In this document: piece after piece, positions 1-7,231 of the stretch
Numbering within the stretch: position 1 is the first letter of the stretch
How the letters are laid out: every line of letters starts with the position of its first letter
Assembly: GCA_018336035.1 (NCBI GenBank)
Contig: JAGXRD010000123.1
Location: 124,001-188,000, forward strand
From: Alphaproteobacteria bacterium
GTDB taxonomy: Bacteria > Pseudomonadota > Alphaproteobacteria > Ferrovibrionales > Ferrovibrionaceae
DNA length: 64,000 bases
Direction: 5' to 3'
Notes under the pieces: generated by a model
The model's input: only the letters and a program-made list of their open reading frames with translations
Database searches by the model: none
Told to the model about the DNA's origin: nothing
Program-made: the position numbers and the translations under genes

Positions 1-775
1 TCTTGCGCTCCAGCTTGCTCAGCGCAATGCCCTTGGCATCCGTCGGACGGTCGGATTTGGCGGCGAATTTCTGCGCGGTTTCCTTCATCGCCTCGCTGAG
101 CTTGGTGCGCGGCACGACTTCATCGACCAGGCGCCAGTCGACGGCGCGCTTGCCCTTGATGCCTTCCTCGATGGTGCAGAAGAAATCGGCGCGGTCGCGG
201 CGCACCATGCGCTTGTCGACCAGACGGGTGAGGCCGCCGGTGCCCGGCAGCACGGCCAGCAGCGGCACTTCCGGCAGTGACACGCTGGTGTTGCCGTCAT
301 CGGCCATCAGGATGTAGTCGGCGGCGAGCGCCAGTTCATAGCCGCCGCCAGCGCAGGGGCCATTCACGGCTGCGATATAAGTCTGCTTCGACTCATTGGT
401 GGCGTCTTCGATGCCGTTACGGGTCTCGTTGGTGAATTTGCAGAAGTTCACCTTCCAGCCGTGGGCCGACTGGTTCAGCATGCGGATATTGGCGCCGGCG
501 CAGAAGATGCGCTCCTTGCCCGAGGTGAGGATCACCGACTTCACTTCGGGATGCTCGAAGCGCAGGCGCTGCACGGCATCATGCAGCTCGATATCGACGC
601 CAAGGTCGTAGGAGTTGAGCTTCAGTTCATAGCCGGGACGCAGGCCGCCATCTTCGCGCACATCCATCGCCAGGGTGGCGACGGGGCCATCGAAGGTCAG
701 CTTCCAATGCTTGTACTGGCTGGGCTCGGTGCGGAAATCGACCGGCGCGTGGCTGCCGTTGATCTGTTCGGCCAT
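1..775 (-). CDS. boxC: Benzoyl-CoA-dihydrodiol lyase, N-terminal part
   Basis: Only the first 258 residues are present; the gene runs off the left edge (the full protein is usually about 550 residues). The ATG lies at 775-773, 9 nt after a good GGGAGG ribosome site. It is an enoyl-CoA hydratase/isomerase-superfamily protein. Visible motifs include SGKERIFCAGANIRML, which builds the acyl-CoA oxyanion pocket, followed by NGPCAGGGYELALAAD and SLPEVPLLAVLPGTGGL. BoxC opens the ring of 2,3-epoxybenzoyl-CoA hydrolytically in the aerobic hybrid benzoate pathway, releasing formate. The BoxR gene just upstream and benzoate-CoA ligase nearby support this over a generic crotonase. It has its own promoter with BoxR-type operators in the 80 nt before it. 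Confidence 0.92.
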   Translation of the reverse strand, partial: MAEQINGSHAPVDFRTEPSQYKHWKLTFDGPVATLAMDVREDGGLRPGYELKLNSYDLGVDIELHDAVQRLRFEHPEVKSVILTSGKERIFCAGANIRMLNQSAHGWKVNFCKFTNETRNGIEDATNESKQTYIAAVNGPCAGGGYELALAADYILMADDGNTSVSLPEVPLLAVLPGTGGLTRLVDKRMVRRDRADFFCTIEEGIKGKRAVDWRLVDEVVPRTKLSEAMKETAQKFAAKSDRPTDAKGIALSKLERK

Positions 776-802
776 TGAGGCAATCCTCCCTGAAACGGAT
801 AA

Positions 803-816
803 TGCACTATAGTGCA
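803..816. promoter_or_regulatory. BoxR operator overlapping the boxC -10 region
   Basis: A perfect 14-bp palindrome, TGCACTATAGTGCA, i.e. TGCA-N6-TGCA. On the minus strand it contains TATAGT, which sits 16 bp after a TTGCAT, giving a plausible sigma-70 promoter for boxC. A near-identical 14-mer occurs before boxR at 1763-1776. TGCA-centred sites are what is known for the BzdR/BoxR family. Assignment to BoxR is inferred. Confidence 0.75.
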
Positions 817-828
817 GTTTCGGGTCGA

Positions 829-846
829 TGCAAGAACTATCTTGCA
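829..846. promoter_or_regulatory. Second TGCA operator overlapping the boxC -35 region
   Basis: Inverted repeat TGCAAGA-ACTA-TCTTGCA with perfect 7-bp arms. On the minus strand its end supplies the TTGCAT that looks like the boxC -35 element. Together with the site at 803-816 it would cover the whole core promoter, as expected for a repressor. Confidence 0.6.
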
Positions 847-855
847 GTTCCAGCC

Positions 856-1758
856 TTACTCGGCCGCCTCGCGCGCGAGCCATGCCGGATGCGCCCGCAG
901 GGCAGCGGCCAGATCCGCGGCGGCCTGGGTGACGGCTTTGCCAGCCGTATCGAAGGCCATGTCGGCGCGGGTGTAGAGCGCCTCGCGCTGCGCCAGGATG
1001 CGTTTGAGGTCGGCCATGGCTTCCGACTGGCCGGCGATCGGCCGCATGTCGCCCTGCGCCACGACGCGGCCCATATGTTCTTCAGGCGAGGCCTTCAGCC
1101 AGATGGTGAAGCAGTGCGACAGCAGATGCGCATAGGTCGCCGGTTCCGAGGGCAGGCTGCCGCCGGTGGCGATCACCTTCGGCGCCGGATCGGCAGTCAC
1201 GCGTTCCAGCGCGCGGCGCTCGAAGCGGCGATAGGCGGCCTGACCGTAGAGATCGAAAATCTCGTTCAGGCTGAGCCCGGCTTCGATCTCGATTTCCTTG
1301 GCCATTTCGATGAATTGCAGACCGAAAGCCTGTGCCAGCAACTGGCCCAGTGTGGTCTTGCCGGCACCGCGCAGGCCGATCAGCGCAATATGGCGCTTCA
1401 CGCTGGTCGCCACCCCAAAGCGGTCGCGTACGAAGGCCTGCAGTTCCTGCAACTGTTCGGGCGAGAGGTCTTCGATCTGGCGCAGCAGCAGGGCCTGGTC
1501 GACACCCAGCGGAGGGCGGTCGCCCAGAAAATCGGTGATCGGCAGATCCATGGCGCGCGCGATCTGGCGCAGCAGCAGGATCGAGATATTGCCGGCACCG
1601 CCTTCAAGCTGCGCCAGGTAGCGTTCGGAAACGCCGGAATCCTTTGCCAGTATCTTGCGGCTCATGCCGCGGCGGGCGCGGGCATTGCGAACGCGTTCCC
1701 CCACCGTCTGCAGGAAGACGGTATCTTCGGGGGCGGTTTTATCCCGGCTCTCGCTCAT
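856..1758 (-). CDS. boxR: BoxR-type transcriptional repressor (HTH fused to shikimate-kinase-like domain)
   Basis: A 300-residue two-domain regulator. The N-terminal XRE-type helix-turn-helix (about residues 15-75) reads RNARARRGMSRKILAKDSGV. The C-terminal shikimate-kinase-like domain (from about 125) has the Walker A GLRGAGKTT. This architecture is diagnostic for the BzdR/BoxR family, which represses benzoate genes and is released by benzoyl-CoA. I chose ATG 1758 rather than the upstream ATG at 1767, because the latter lies inside a perfect TATAAT (1771-1766). That hexamer would start transcription at about 1759-1758, giving an essentially leaderless mRNA; no ribosome site is visible. The operator at 1763-1776 overlaps this promoter, so autoregulation is likely. 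boxC lies 80 nt downstream with its own promoter. Confidence 0.93.
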   Translation of the reverse strand: MSESRDKTAPEDTVFLQTVGERVRNARARRGMSRKILAKDSGVSERYLAQLEGGAGNISILLLRQIARAMDLPITDFLGDRPPLGVDQALLLRQIEDLSPEQLQELQAFVRDRFGVATSVKRHIALIGLRGAGKTTLGQLLAQAFGLQFIEMAKEIEIEAGLSLNEIFDLYGQAAYRRFERRALERVTADPAPKVIATGGSLPSEPATYAHLLSHCFTIWLKASPEEHMGRVVAQGDMRPIAGQSEAMADLKRILAQREALYTRADMAFDTAGKAVTQAAADLAAALRAHPAWLAREAAE

Positions 1759-1762
1759 AGAC

Positions 1763-1776
1763 TGCATTATAGTGCA
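1763..1776. promoter_or_regulatory. BoxR operator over the boxR -10 box
   Basis: TGCATTATAGTGCA, differing at one position from the boxC operator at 803-816. On the minus strand it contains TATAAT, the inferred boxR -10. It lies between boxR and the divergent flavodoxin/ligase operon and could control both. Confidence 0.7.
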
Positions 1777-1802
1777 ATTTCCTCTGGAGCGCCAGAGAAT
1801 GA

Positions 1803-1816
1803 TGCGTTATAGTTCG
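1803..1816. promoter_or_regulatory. Degenerate third BoxR-like site over the flavodoxin-operon -10
   Basis: TGCGTTATAGTTCG matches 11 of 14 positions of the 1763-1776 operator and carries TATAGT at 1808-1813, a plausible -10 for the plus-strand operon starting at 1850. A separate inverted repeat, CTCTGG-AGCG-CCAGAG (1782-1797), sits between the two sites. No good -35 was found, so the promoter call is tentative. Confidence 0.4.
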
Positions 1817-1849
1817 GGCTCGACACTTTGAAGCGTTGAGGAGCTGTTC

Positions 1850-2317
1850 ATGCAGGTATCCATTCTGGTCGGCACCATGACCGGCACGGCCGAACTGGTG
1901 GCGGGCGACGTCAAGAAGGCGTTGGAAAGCAAGGGCCACGGCGTCGACATCCTGCTGATGGACAACCTGAAGGCCGACGTGTTCCAGCGTCCGGGCGCCT
2001 TCCTGATCATCACTTCGACCTACGGTCAGGGCGACGTGCCGGATAACGCGCGCGACTTCCTGTCCGATCTGCTGGCGGTGCGTCCGGATCTCAGCGGCAA
2101 ATATGCCGGCGTGATCGGCCTGGGCGATACGACCTATCAGGACACCTTCAACCACGGTGGCAAGCAGTTCGAGGATGCGCTGCGCAGCCTGAACGCCACC
2201 ATGGTCGGCGAGCGCATGCAGCATAACGCGTCGAGCGGGACTCTGCCCGAAGATGATGGCGTGGCCTGGGCGCTGGAATGGGCCGAGCAGGTCGCTCCGC
2301 TGGCCAAGGCTGCGTAA
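1850..2317 (+). CDS. Flavodoxin (MioC-like, short chain)
   Basis: 155 residues with the FMN phosphate-binding loop GTMTGTAE near the N-terminus, followed by the flavodoxin-fold segments ITSTYGQGDVPDN and VIGLGDTTYQDTFNHGG. GAGGAG lies 6 nt before the ATG. It is a soluble one- or two-electron carrier. It begins the operon with benzoate-CoA ligase (58 nt gap) and is divergent from boxR. The benzoyl-CoA epoxidase BoxB normally draws electrons from the reductase BoxA, so a role as an extra electron shuttle is possible but unproven. Confidence 0.85.
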   Translation: MQVSILVGTMTGTAELVAGDVKKALESKGHGVDILLMDNLKADVFQRPGAFLIITSTYGQGDVPDNARDFLSDLLAVRPDLSGKYAGVIGLGDTTYQDTFNHGGKQFEDALRSLNATMVGERMQHNASSGTLPEDDGVAWALEWAEQVAPLAKAA

Positions 2318-2374
2318 CCGCTCGCTTCCATAGCGGGCGGCATAAAATAAAAACAAATTCCCCGGGAGGATCCC

Positions 2375-3925
2375 ATGCCGCGCTTTCTCGAGCTGCCGCG
2401 GCGGTATAACGCCGCGACCCATTTCATCGACCGCCATATCGCGGAAGGGCGCGGCGACAAGACCGCCTTCATCGACGACAAGGGCAGCTACACTTATGCC
2501 GAGCTTGCGGCGCGGGTGAACCGTGCCGGCAACCTGCTCAAGGCGCAGGGTGTGAAGCCCGAGCAGCGCGTGCTGCTGGCGATGCTGGACAGCATCGATT
2601 TCCCGACCATGTTCTGGGGCGCGATGAAAATCGGCGCCGTGCCGGTGCCGGTCAACACGCTGCTCACCACGCCGGATTACGACTTCATGCTGCGCGACAG
2701 CCGCGCCGTCGTGCTCTGCGTGTCGGATGCGCTGATGGAGCGTTTCCGCCCGATCATTTCGGGCCAGCCCTATCTGGAAAAGGTGCTGATCTCCGGCCAG
2801 GTGCCGCCGACGGTGACGCCGCTGACGAAGCTGCTCGACGACCATTCCGACCAGCTGGAGCCGGCCGCGACCACGCCGGATGATATCGGCTTCTGGCTTT
2901 ACTCCTCCGGCTCGACCGGCTCGCCGAAAGGCACCATGCATCTGCACAGCGACATCGTGCATACCTGCGTGCTCTATGCCGAAGAGGTGCTGGGCATCCA
3001 GGAAAGCGATGTCGTCTTCTCGGCGGCGAAACTGTTCTTCGCCTATGGCATGGGCAATGCCATGACCTTCCCGCTGCATGTCGGCGCCACCGGCGTGCTG
3101 ATGGCCGAGCGGCCGACGCCGAATGCCGTAATGAAGCGGCTGAAGGATCATCAGGCCACCATCTTCTATGGCGTGCCGACGCTCTATGCCGGCATTCTCG
3201 CCGACCAGACCATCACCAAAGACAGTGGATCGGCGAAACTGCGGCGCTGCGTCTCGGCTGGCGAGGCATTGCCGGAAGATATTGGCAAGCGCTGGGAAAA
3301 GACCTTCGGCGTCGAGATTCTGGATGGCATCGGCTCGACCGAGATGCTGCACATCTTCCTGTCGAACCGTCCGGGCGAAGTGCGTTACGGCAGCACCGGC
3401 AAGGCCGTGCCGGGCTATGACCTGCGCGTGGTGGGTGAGGACGGCAAGGAGGTTGGCGCCGGCGAGATCGGCGAACTGCTGGTTAGCGGGCCGAGCTGCG
3501 CTGTGGCTTACTGGAACAACCGCACGAAAAGTCTTGCCACCTTCCATGGCCCCTGGACGCGCACCGGCGACAAATATGTCTGCGACAAGGACGGCTACTA
3601 CACTTACGCGGGCCGCAGCGACGACATGCTGAAGGTCAGCGGCATCTGGGTGTCGCCGTTTGAAGTGGAGTCTGCCTTGCTGGCGCATCCCAAGGTGCTG
3701 GAAGCGGCCGTGGTGGCGCATGCCGACACCGACGAACTGGTGAAGCCCAAGGCCTATGTGGTGCTGAAGGCGGAGTTCATCGCCGAAGAAGCGCTGATCG
3801 GCGAGCTGCAGATGTTCGTCAAAGATCGTCTCGCGCCGTATAAATATCCGCGCTGGATTGAATTTGTCGCCGAGTTGCCCAAGACGGCCACCGGCAAGAT
3901 TCAGCGTTTCAAACTGCGCGCCTGA
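2375..3925 (+). CDS. Benzoate-CoA ligase
   Basis: 516 residues of the ANL adenylating superfamily, close in length to known benzoate-CoA ligases. The ATP-binding signature YSSGSTGSPKGTMHLH is near residue 175. The adenylation motifs DGIGSTEMLHIFLSN and YTYAGRSDDMLKVSG follow, with the catalytic C-terminal lysine in LPKTATGKIQRFKLR. It converts benzoate, ATP and CoA to benzoyl-CoA, the entry step of the box pathway. GGGAGG precedes the ATG by 6 nt. Genomic context with boxR and boxC supports benzoate over other aryl acids such as 4-hydroxybenzoate. An alpha/beta hydrolase gene follows 5 nt later in the same operon. Confidence 0.92.
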   Translation: MPRFLELPRRYNAATHFIDRHIAEGRGDKTAFIDDKGSYTYAELAARVNRAGNLLKAQGVKPEQRVLLAMLDSIDFPTMFWGAMKIGAVPVPVNTLLTTPDYDFMLRDSRAVVLCVSDALMERFRPIISGQPYLEKVLISGQVPPTVTPLTKLLDDHSDQLEPAATTPDDIGFWLYSSGSTGSPKGTMHLHSDIVHTCVLYAEEVLGIQESDVVFSAAKLFFAYGMGNAMTFPLHVGATGVLMAERPTPNAVMKRLKDHQATIFYGVPTLYAGILADQTITKDSGSAKLRRCVSAGEALPEDIGKRWEKTFGVEILDGIGSTEMLHIFLSNRPGEVRYGSTGKAVPGYDLRVVGEDGKEVGAGEIGELLVSGPSCAVAYWNNRTKSLATFHGPWTRTGDKYVCDKDGYYTYAGRSDDMLKVSGIWVSPFEVESALLAHPKVLEAAVVAHADTDELVKPKAYVVLKAEFIAEEALIGELQMFVKDRLAPYKYPRWIEFVAELPKTATGKIQRFKLRA

Positions 3926-3930
3926 TCGGC

Positions 3931-4710
3931 ATGTCCGGCCTGCAATTCGTCGAGACGCCGGCTGGCCGCATTGAATATCGCTGGGCTGGCTCAGTCCTTC
4001 GCGATACGTCGCGGCCCGTGCTGGTCTTCCTGCATGAAGGGCTGGGCTGCGTCGCGCTGTGGAAGGATTTCCCCGACCAGGTGGCGCAGGCCACCGGCCT
4101 GCCGGCGCTGGTCTACAGCCGTATCGGCTATGGCGGCTCGTCGGCCTGTGCGCTGCCGCGGCCGATCACCTATATGCATGACGAAGGCGAGACGGGCCTG
4201 CCCGATCTGCTGACCGCGCTCGGCATCCAGTCGCATATCCTGATCGGGCATTCCGATGGCGCATCGATTGCGCTGATCTATGCCGGCAAGGACAGAGACG
4301 GTCTGAAGGGCGTCGCCGTGATGGCACCGCATGTCTTCTGCGAGGATATTTCCGTCCGCTCGATCCGTGCCGCCGACAAGGCCTATGCCGAGGGCGACCT
4401 GAAGGCGCGGCTGGCGAAATACCACGGCGACAATGTCGACTGCGCCTTCCGCGGCTGGTGCGATTCCTGGCTCAATCCGGACTTCCACCACTGGAATATC
4501 GAGGCCTATGTCGACCGCATCAAAGTGCCGGTGCTGGTGATCCAGGGCGAGGATGACGAATACGGCACGGCAGCACAGGTGGAGAGCATCTGGCGCAGGG
4601 CCGGAGCGGAGACCCTGCTGGTCCCGGGCTGCGGTCATTCGCCCCAGCGCGACCAGCCCGCTGTAACGCTGACAGCGCTTGCCGGTTTCATCCACAGCCT
4701 TGAGCTTTAA
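3931..4710 (+). CDS. Alpha/beta hydrolase of the box operon
   Basis: 259 residues with the alpha/beta-hydrolase nucleophile elbow GHSDGA near residue 108, an acid in VIQGEDDEYG and the terminal catalytic histidine in GCGHSPQRDQP. It starts 5 nt after the ligase stop, so it is co-transcribed and probably translationally coupled. Hydrolases of this type occur in box clusters, where a thioesterase or ester-releasing role is proposed. The substrate cannot be read from the sequence. Confidence 0.85.
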   Translation: MSGLQFVETPAGRIEYRWAGSVLRDTSRPVLVFLHEGLGCVALWKDFPDQVAQATGLPALVYSRIGYGGSSACALPRPITYMHDEGETGLPDLLTALGIQSHILIGHSDGASIALIYAGKDRDGLKGVAVMAPHVFCEDISVRSIRAADKAYAEGDLKARLAKYHGDNVDCAFRGWCDSWLNPDFHHWNIEAYVDRIKVPVLVIQGEDDEYGTAAQVESIWRRAGAETLLVPGCGHSPQRDQPAVTLTALAGFIHSLEL

Positions 4711-4818
4711 TCGTCCGTACCGGGATCTTAATTGCCGGGTCAGATGGCGGTTTGCGTTAAAATTTATGTGAATTTCACTCTGCGTTGCAGTCGCAGCTGG
4801 GCAGTGTTAGCTTCCGCA

Positions 4819-4835
4819 TTGCAAGTCATTTGCAA
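4819..4835. promoter_or_regulatory. Candidate metalloregulator operator upstream of Fe(III)-binding protein
   Basis: TTGCAAGTCATTTGCAA, with a palindromic core TGCAA-N5-TTGCA at 4820-4834. The same 15-bp layout, TGCGA-N5-TCGCA, recurs at 10581-10595 before the iron permease gene on the other strand. A Fur/Mur-family repressor is the natural guess given the iron genes; the binder is not identified. Confidence 0.5.
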
Positions 4836-4857
4836 ATATTCCTCCAGGGAGCCTGTA

Positions 4858-5916
4858 ATGCGCCGCGAATCCGTCAGTTTCTCGCTGTCCCGCCGTCTTC
4901 TGCTGCTCGGCCTCGCTGCCGCCGGCACCATGATCGGTCTGCCCGAAATGGCGGCTGCGCAGGACAAGGTTCTGAACCTCTACTCCTCGCGCCACTACGA
5001 CACCGACGAAGCGCTGTACGAGAATTTCACCAAGCAGACCGGCATCAAGATCAACCGCATCGAGGCGGGCGAGGACCAGCTGCTGCAGCGCATGCGCGCC
5101 GAGGGCGACAAGAGCCCGGCCGACGTGCTGATCACGGTCGATGCCGGCCGCCTGTGGCGCGCGCAGCAGAACGGCCTGCTGCAGCCGCTGAAGAATGCCA
5201 AGCTGGAAAAGGCCATCCCGGCGCATCTGCGCGAAGCCGAGGGCCACTGGTTCGGCTTCTCCAAGCGCGCCCGCGTCTTCGTGGTCAACAAGGACAAGGT
5301 GAAGCCGAGCGATCTCGCCCGCTATGAGGATCTCGCCGATCCGAAGTGGAAGGGCAAGCTGCTGATCCGCTCCTCCACCAATGTCTACATGCAGTCGCTG
5401 ACCGGTTCGATGATCGCCACGCTGGGCGAGCAGGCGACCGAGACCTGGGCCAAGGCCGTGGTGGCGAATCTCGCCCGTGCGCCCAAGGGCGGCGACACCG
5501 ATCAGCTCAAGGCCGTTGCGGCGGGCGAGGGCGATGTGGCGGTGTCGAACACCTATTATCTCGCGCGCCTGATCAATTCGTCCAAGGCGGAAGACAAGGC
5601 TGTGGCGTCCAAGCTCGCCGTGATCTTCCCGAACCAGGGCGATCGCGGCACGCATGTCAACATCAGCGGCGCCGGCCTGGCCAAGTATTCGCCGAACAAG
5701 GCGAATGCGATCAAGTTCCTTGAATACCTCGCATCGCCCGAAGCGCAGAACTACTTCGCCAAGGGTAATTACGAGTATCCGGTGGTGGCCGGCGTGCCGA
5801 ACCATCCGATCATCGAGTCCTGGGGTAGCTTCAAGGAAGACCAGATCAGCGCCGCTGTCTTCGGCCGTAACAACGAAGACGCGCTCAAGCTGATGGATCG
5901 TGCCGGCTGGAAGTAA
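4858..5916 (+). CDS. Fe(III) ABC transporter periplasmic binding protein (FbpA/AfuA family)
   Basis: 352 residues. The start is ATG 4858, preceded by AGGGAG; an earlier in-frame start would add residues that look like untranslated leader. The N-terminus contains SRRLLLLGLAAAG, compatible with a Tat signal, cleaved after AAAQ. The mature protein begins VLNLYSSRHYDTDEALYENF, typical of the ferric-binding family. The conserved VSNTYYLARL near residue 225 carries the adjacent iron-ligand tyrosines. It captures ferric iron in the periplasm for an FbpB-type permease, probably the one at 8864-10579. No ATPase gene is in the window. A strong terminator follows. Confidence 0.9.
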   Translation: MRRESVSFSLSRRLLLLGLAAAGTMIGLPEMAAAQDKVLNLYSSRHYDTDEALYENFTKQTGIKINRIEAGEDQLLQRMRAEGDKSPADVLITVDAGRLWRAQQNGLLQPLKNAKLEKAIPAHLREAEGHWFGFSKRARVFVVNKDKVKPSDLARYEDLADPKWKGKLLIRSSTNVYMQSLTGSMIATLGEQATETWAKAVVANLARAPKGGDTDQLKAVAAGEGDVAVSNTYYLARLINSSKAEDKAVASKLAVIFPNQGDRGTHVNISGAGLAKYSPNKANAIKFLEYLASPEAQNYFAKGNYEYPVVAGVPNHPIIESWGSFKEDQISAAVFGRNNEDALKLMDRAGWK

Positions 5917-5940
5917 ACGTCGCTCGAGACCGGGATTGCA

Positions 5941-5969
5941 AAAGGGCGGGGGAAACCCCGCCCTTTTTT
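5941..5969 (+). terminator. Rho-independent terminator after the Fe(III)-binding protein
   Basis: GGGCGGGG (5944-5951), loop GAAA, CCCCGCCC (5956-5963), then six T residues. The preceding A tract makes it potentially bidirectional; the converging gene at 5989 ends on the other side. Confidence 0.93.
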
Positions 5970-5988
5970 GTGGCTACTGTCGCGTCGA

Positions 5989-7188
5989 TCAGTCGGTCGC
6001 GGTCAGCTTGCGTAAGGCCGCGCTGACCACAGCATTGCGCTGATCCATCTTTTGTAGCTGCTGCAGCAGCACGGCGCGTAATGAGTCTGCATCGCTGGCT
6101 TCCAGCGGTGTCCAGAAGCGGCGACTGGCACGGAAGTAACCCACCTCGTCCAGGAACGAGACACCGAAATAATAGGCCTCGGCCGGGCTTGTGTAAGGCT
6201 CGTCGTCGAAACGCCCGTCAGAGCCGATGGAGATGCTGAGCGAGCGCGCCACCATGACGGTGAGTTCCGCCGTCGCGCGGGCCTGCTGGTCGGTGGTCAT
6301 GTAAGGCCAGGCGCGGCGCAGCAGGCGCGCGACATCATAGGCATGGTGGTTGTTCTGCTTGCCCTGATCGCGCCAGCCATAGGGATATCGACTGGCCCGC
6401 ATGGCAAACAATGTGTCGGCCAGCTCGCGCATATGCGGCGGATCGTCGGAGCGATAGCTGATCGCGTGGAAGGTAATACTGAGGTCGTTGGTCTTCTTCA
6501 GTTCGCCGTCGGTCATATACCAGGCGCCCCAGAAACCGGTTTGCGGATTCTGCGCCCTGTTGTCGAGGAAATCCTGCAGCGTGGCAGCGAGGTCCGTCAC
6601 CGGTGTGCCGGCCGGCAGCAGGGCCGCCACCTTCGGCTTGAACAGGATCTGCGCCAGGCTGGTGATCGCGTAGTTCAGTTCCTTGCGGTTGTCGATGCCG
6701 GTCGCCTTCACATCGGAGATCAGCAGGCTTTCCAGATAACGCCGCAGCTTGTCGGGTGTATCCACCGGCGCAAAGAACCGTAACGGATGCTGTGGGCGTC
6801 GGCCGGTTTCAACCAGTTCCTTCAGCGGATCGATGCTGGCATCCAGCCGCAGATACCAGGCCTTGCAGCAGCCGCCCCAGGAGCCGTCATCAGCCGATTG
6901 CTCATAGGCATAATCCTGGTTCGGCTGGCGCAGTGTCGCGCGCAGGTCGTCCAGTCGGGCGCGCACCGCGTCGGAGTTGTTGGTGTAGTTCATCAGATCG
7001 CGGGCTTCGCCCAGGATCTGCGTCGAGCAGATCGGCTCGTGGCCGGTGCGATGCATGTCCATCACCTGGCGGCGCAGGTCCAGGATCTCATCGCGGAAGC
7101 GACGGTTCATCTCGCGCTTGTAGGGCGATTCCGGAATGAAATTCGGAACGTCGCGCGCATGCATCGGGGGCTGCTGGCTGACGGTCAT
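5989..7188 (-). CDS. Conserved alpha-helical protein of unknown function
   Basis: 399 residues from ATG 7188; an in-frame extension to 7293 would overlap the gene upstream and reads like non-coding sequence. There is no clear ribosome site, signal peptide or membrane segment. The central part alternates helices with aromatic-rich turns such as NPQTGFWGAWYM, KTNDLSITFHAISYR and GKQNNHHAYDVARLL. This is reminiscent of alpha/alpha-barrel proteins such as terpene-cyclase or glycoside-hydrolase folds, but no signature clinches it. The cluster DGSWGGCCKAWYLR near residue 100 may be functional. It lies 43 nt downstream of the TPR-methyltransferase and is probably co-transcribed with it. Confidence 0.7.
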   Translation of the reverse strand: MTVSQQPPMHARDVPNFIPESPYKREMNRRFRDEILDLRRQVMDMHRTGHEPICSTQILGEARDLMNYTNNSDAVRARLDDLRATLRQPNQDYAYEQSADDGSWGGCCKAWYLRLDASIDPLKELVETGRRPQHPLRFFAPVDTPDKLRRYLESLLISDVKATGIDNRKELNYAITSLAQILFKPKVAALLPAGTPVTDLAATLQDFLDNRAQNPQTGFWGAWYMTDGELKKTNDLSITFHAISYRSDDPPHMRELADTLFAMRASRYPYGWRDQGKQNNHHAYDVARLLRRAWPYMTTDQQARATAELTVMVARSLSISIGSDGRFDDEPYTSPAEAYYFGVSFLDEVGYFRASRRFWTPLEASDADSLRAVLLQQLQKMDQRNAVVSAALRKLTATD

Positions 7189-7231
7189 GGCGTCGCCGCG
7201 CTTTGCCTGGATGCCAGGCAAACTGATCCGC

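Noticed and set aside
1759-1767. Upstream ATG for boxR at 1767
   Set aside because: The ATG is inside the TATAAT hexamer and the operator, so it would not be in the mRNA started there.
1739-3721. 660-codon minus-strand frame opposite flavodoxin and benzoate-CoA ligase
   Set aside because: The plus strand carries clear families with catalytic motifs; the antisense frame has low-complexity, Arg/His-rich sequence and no motif.
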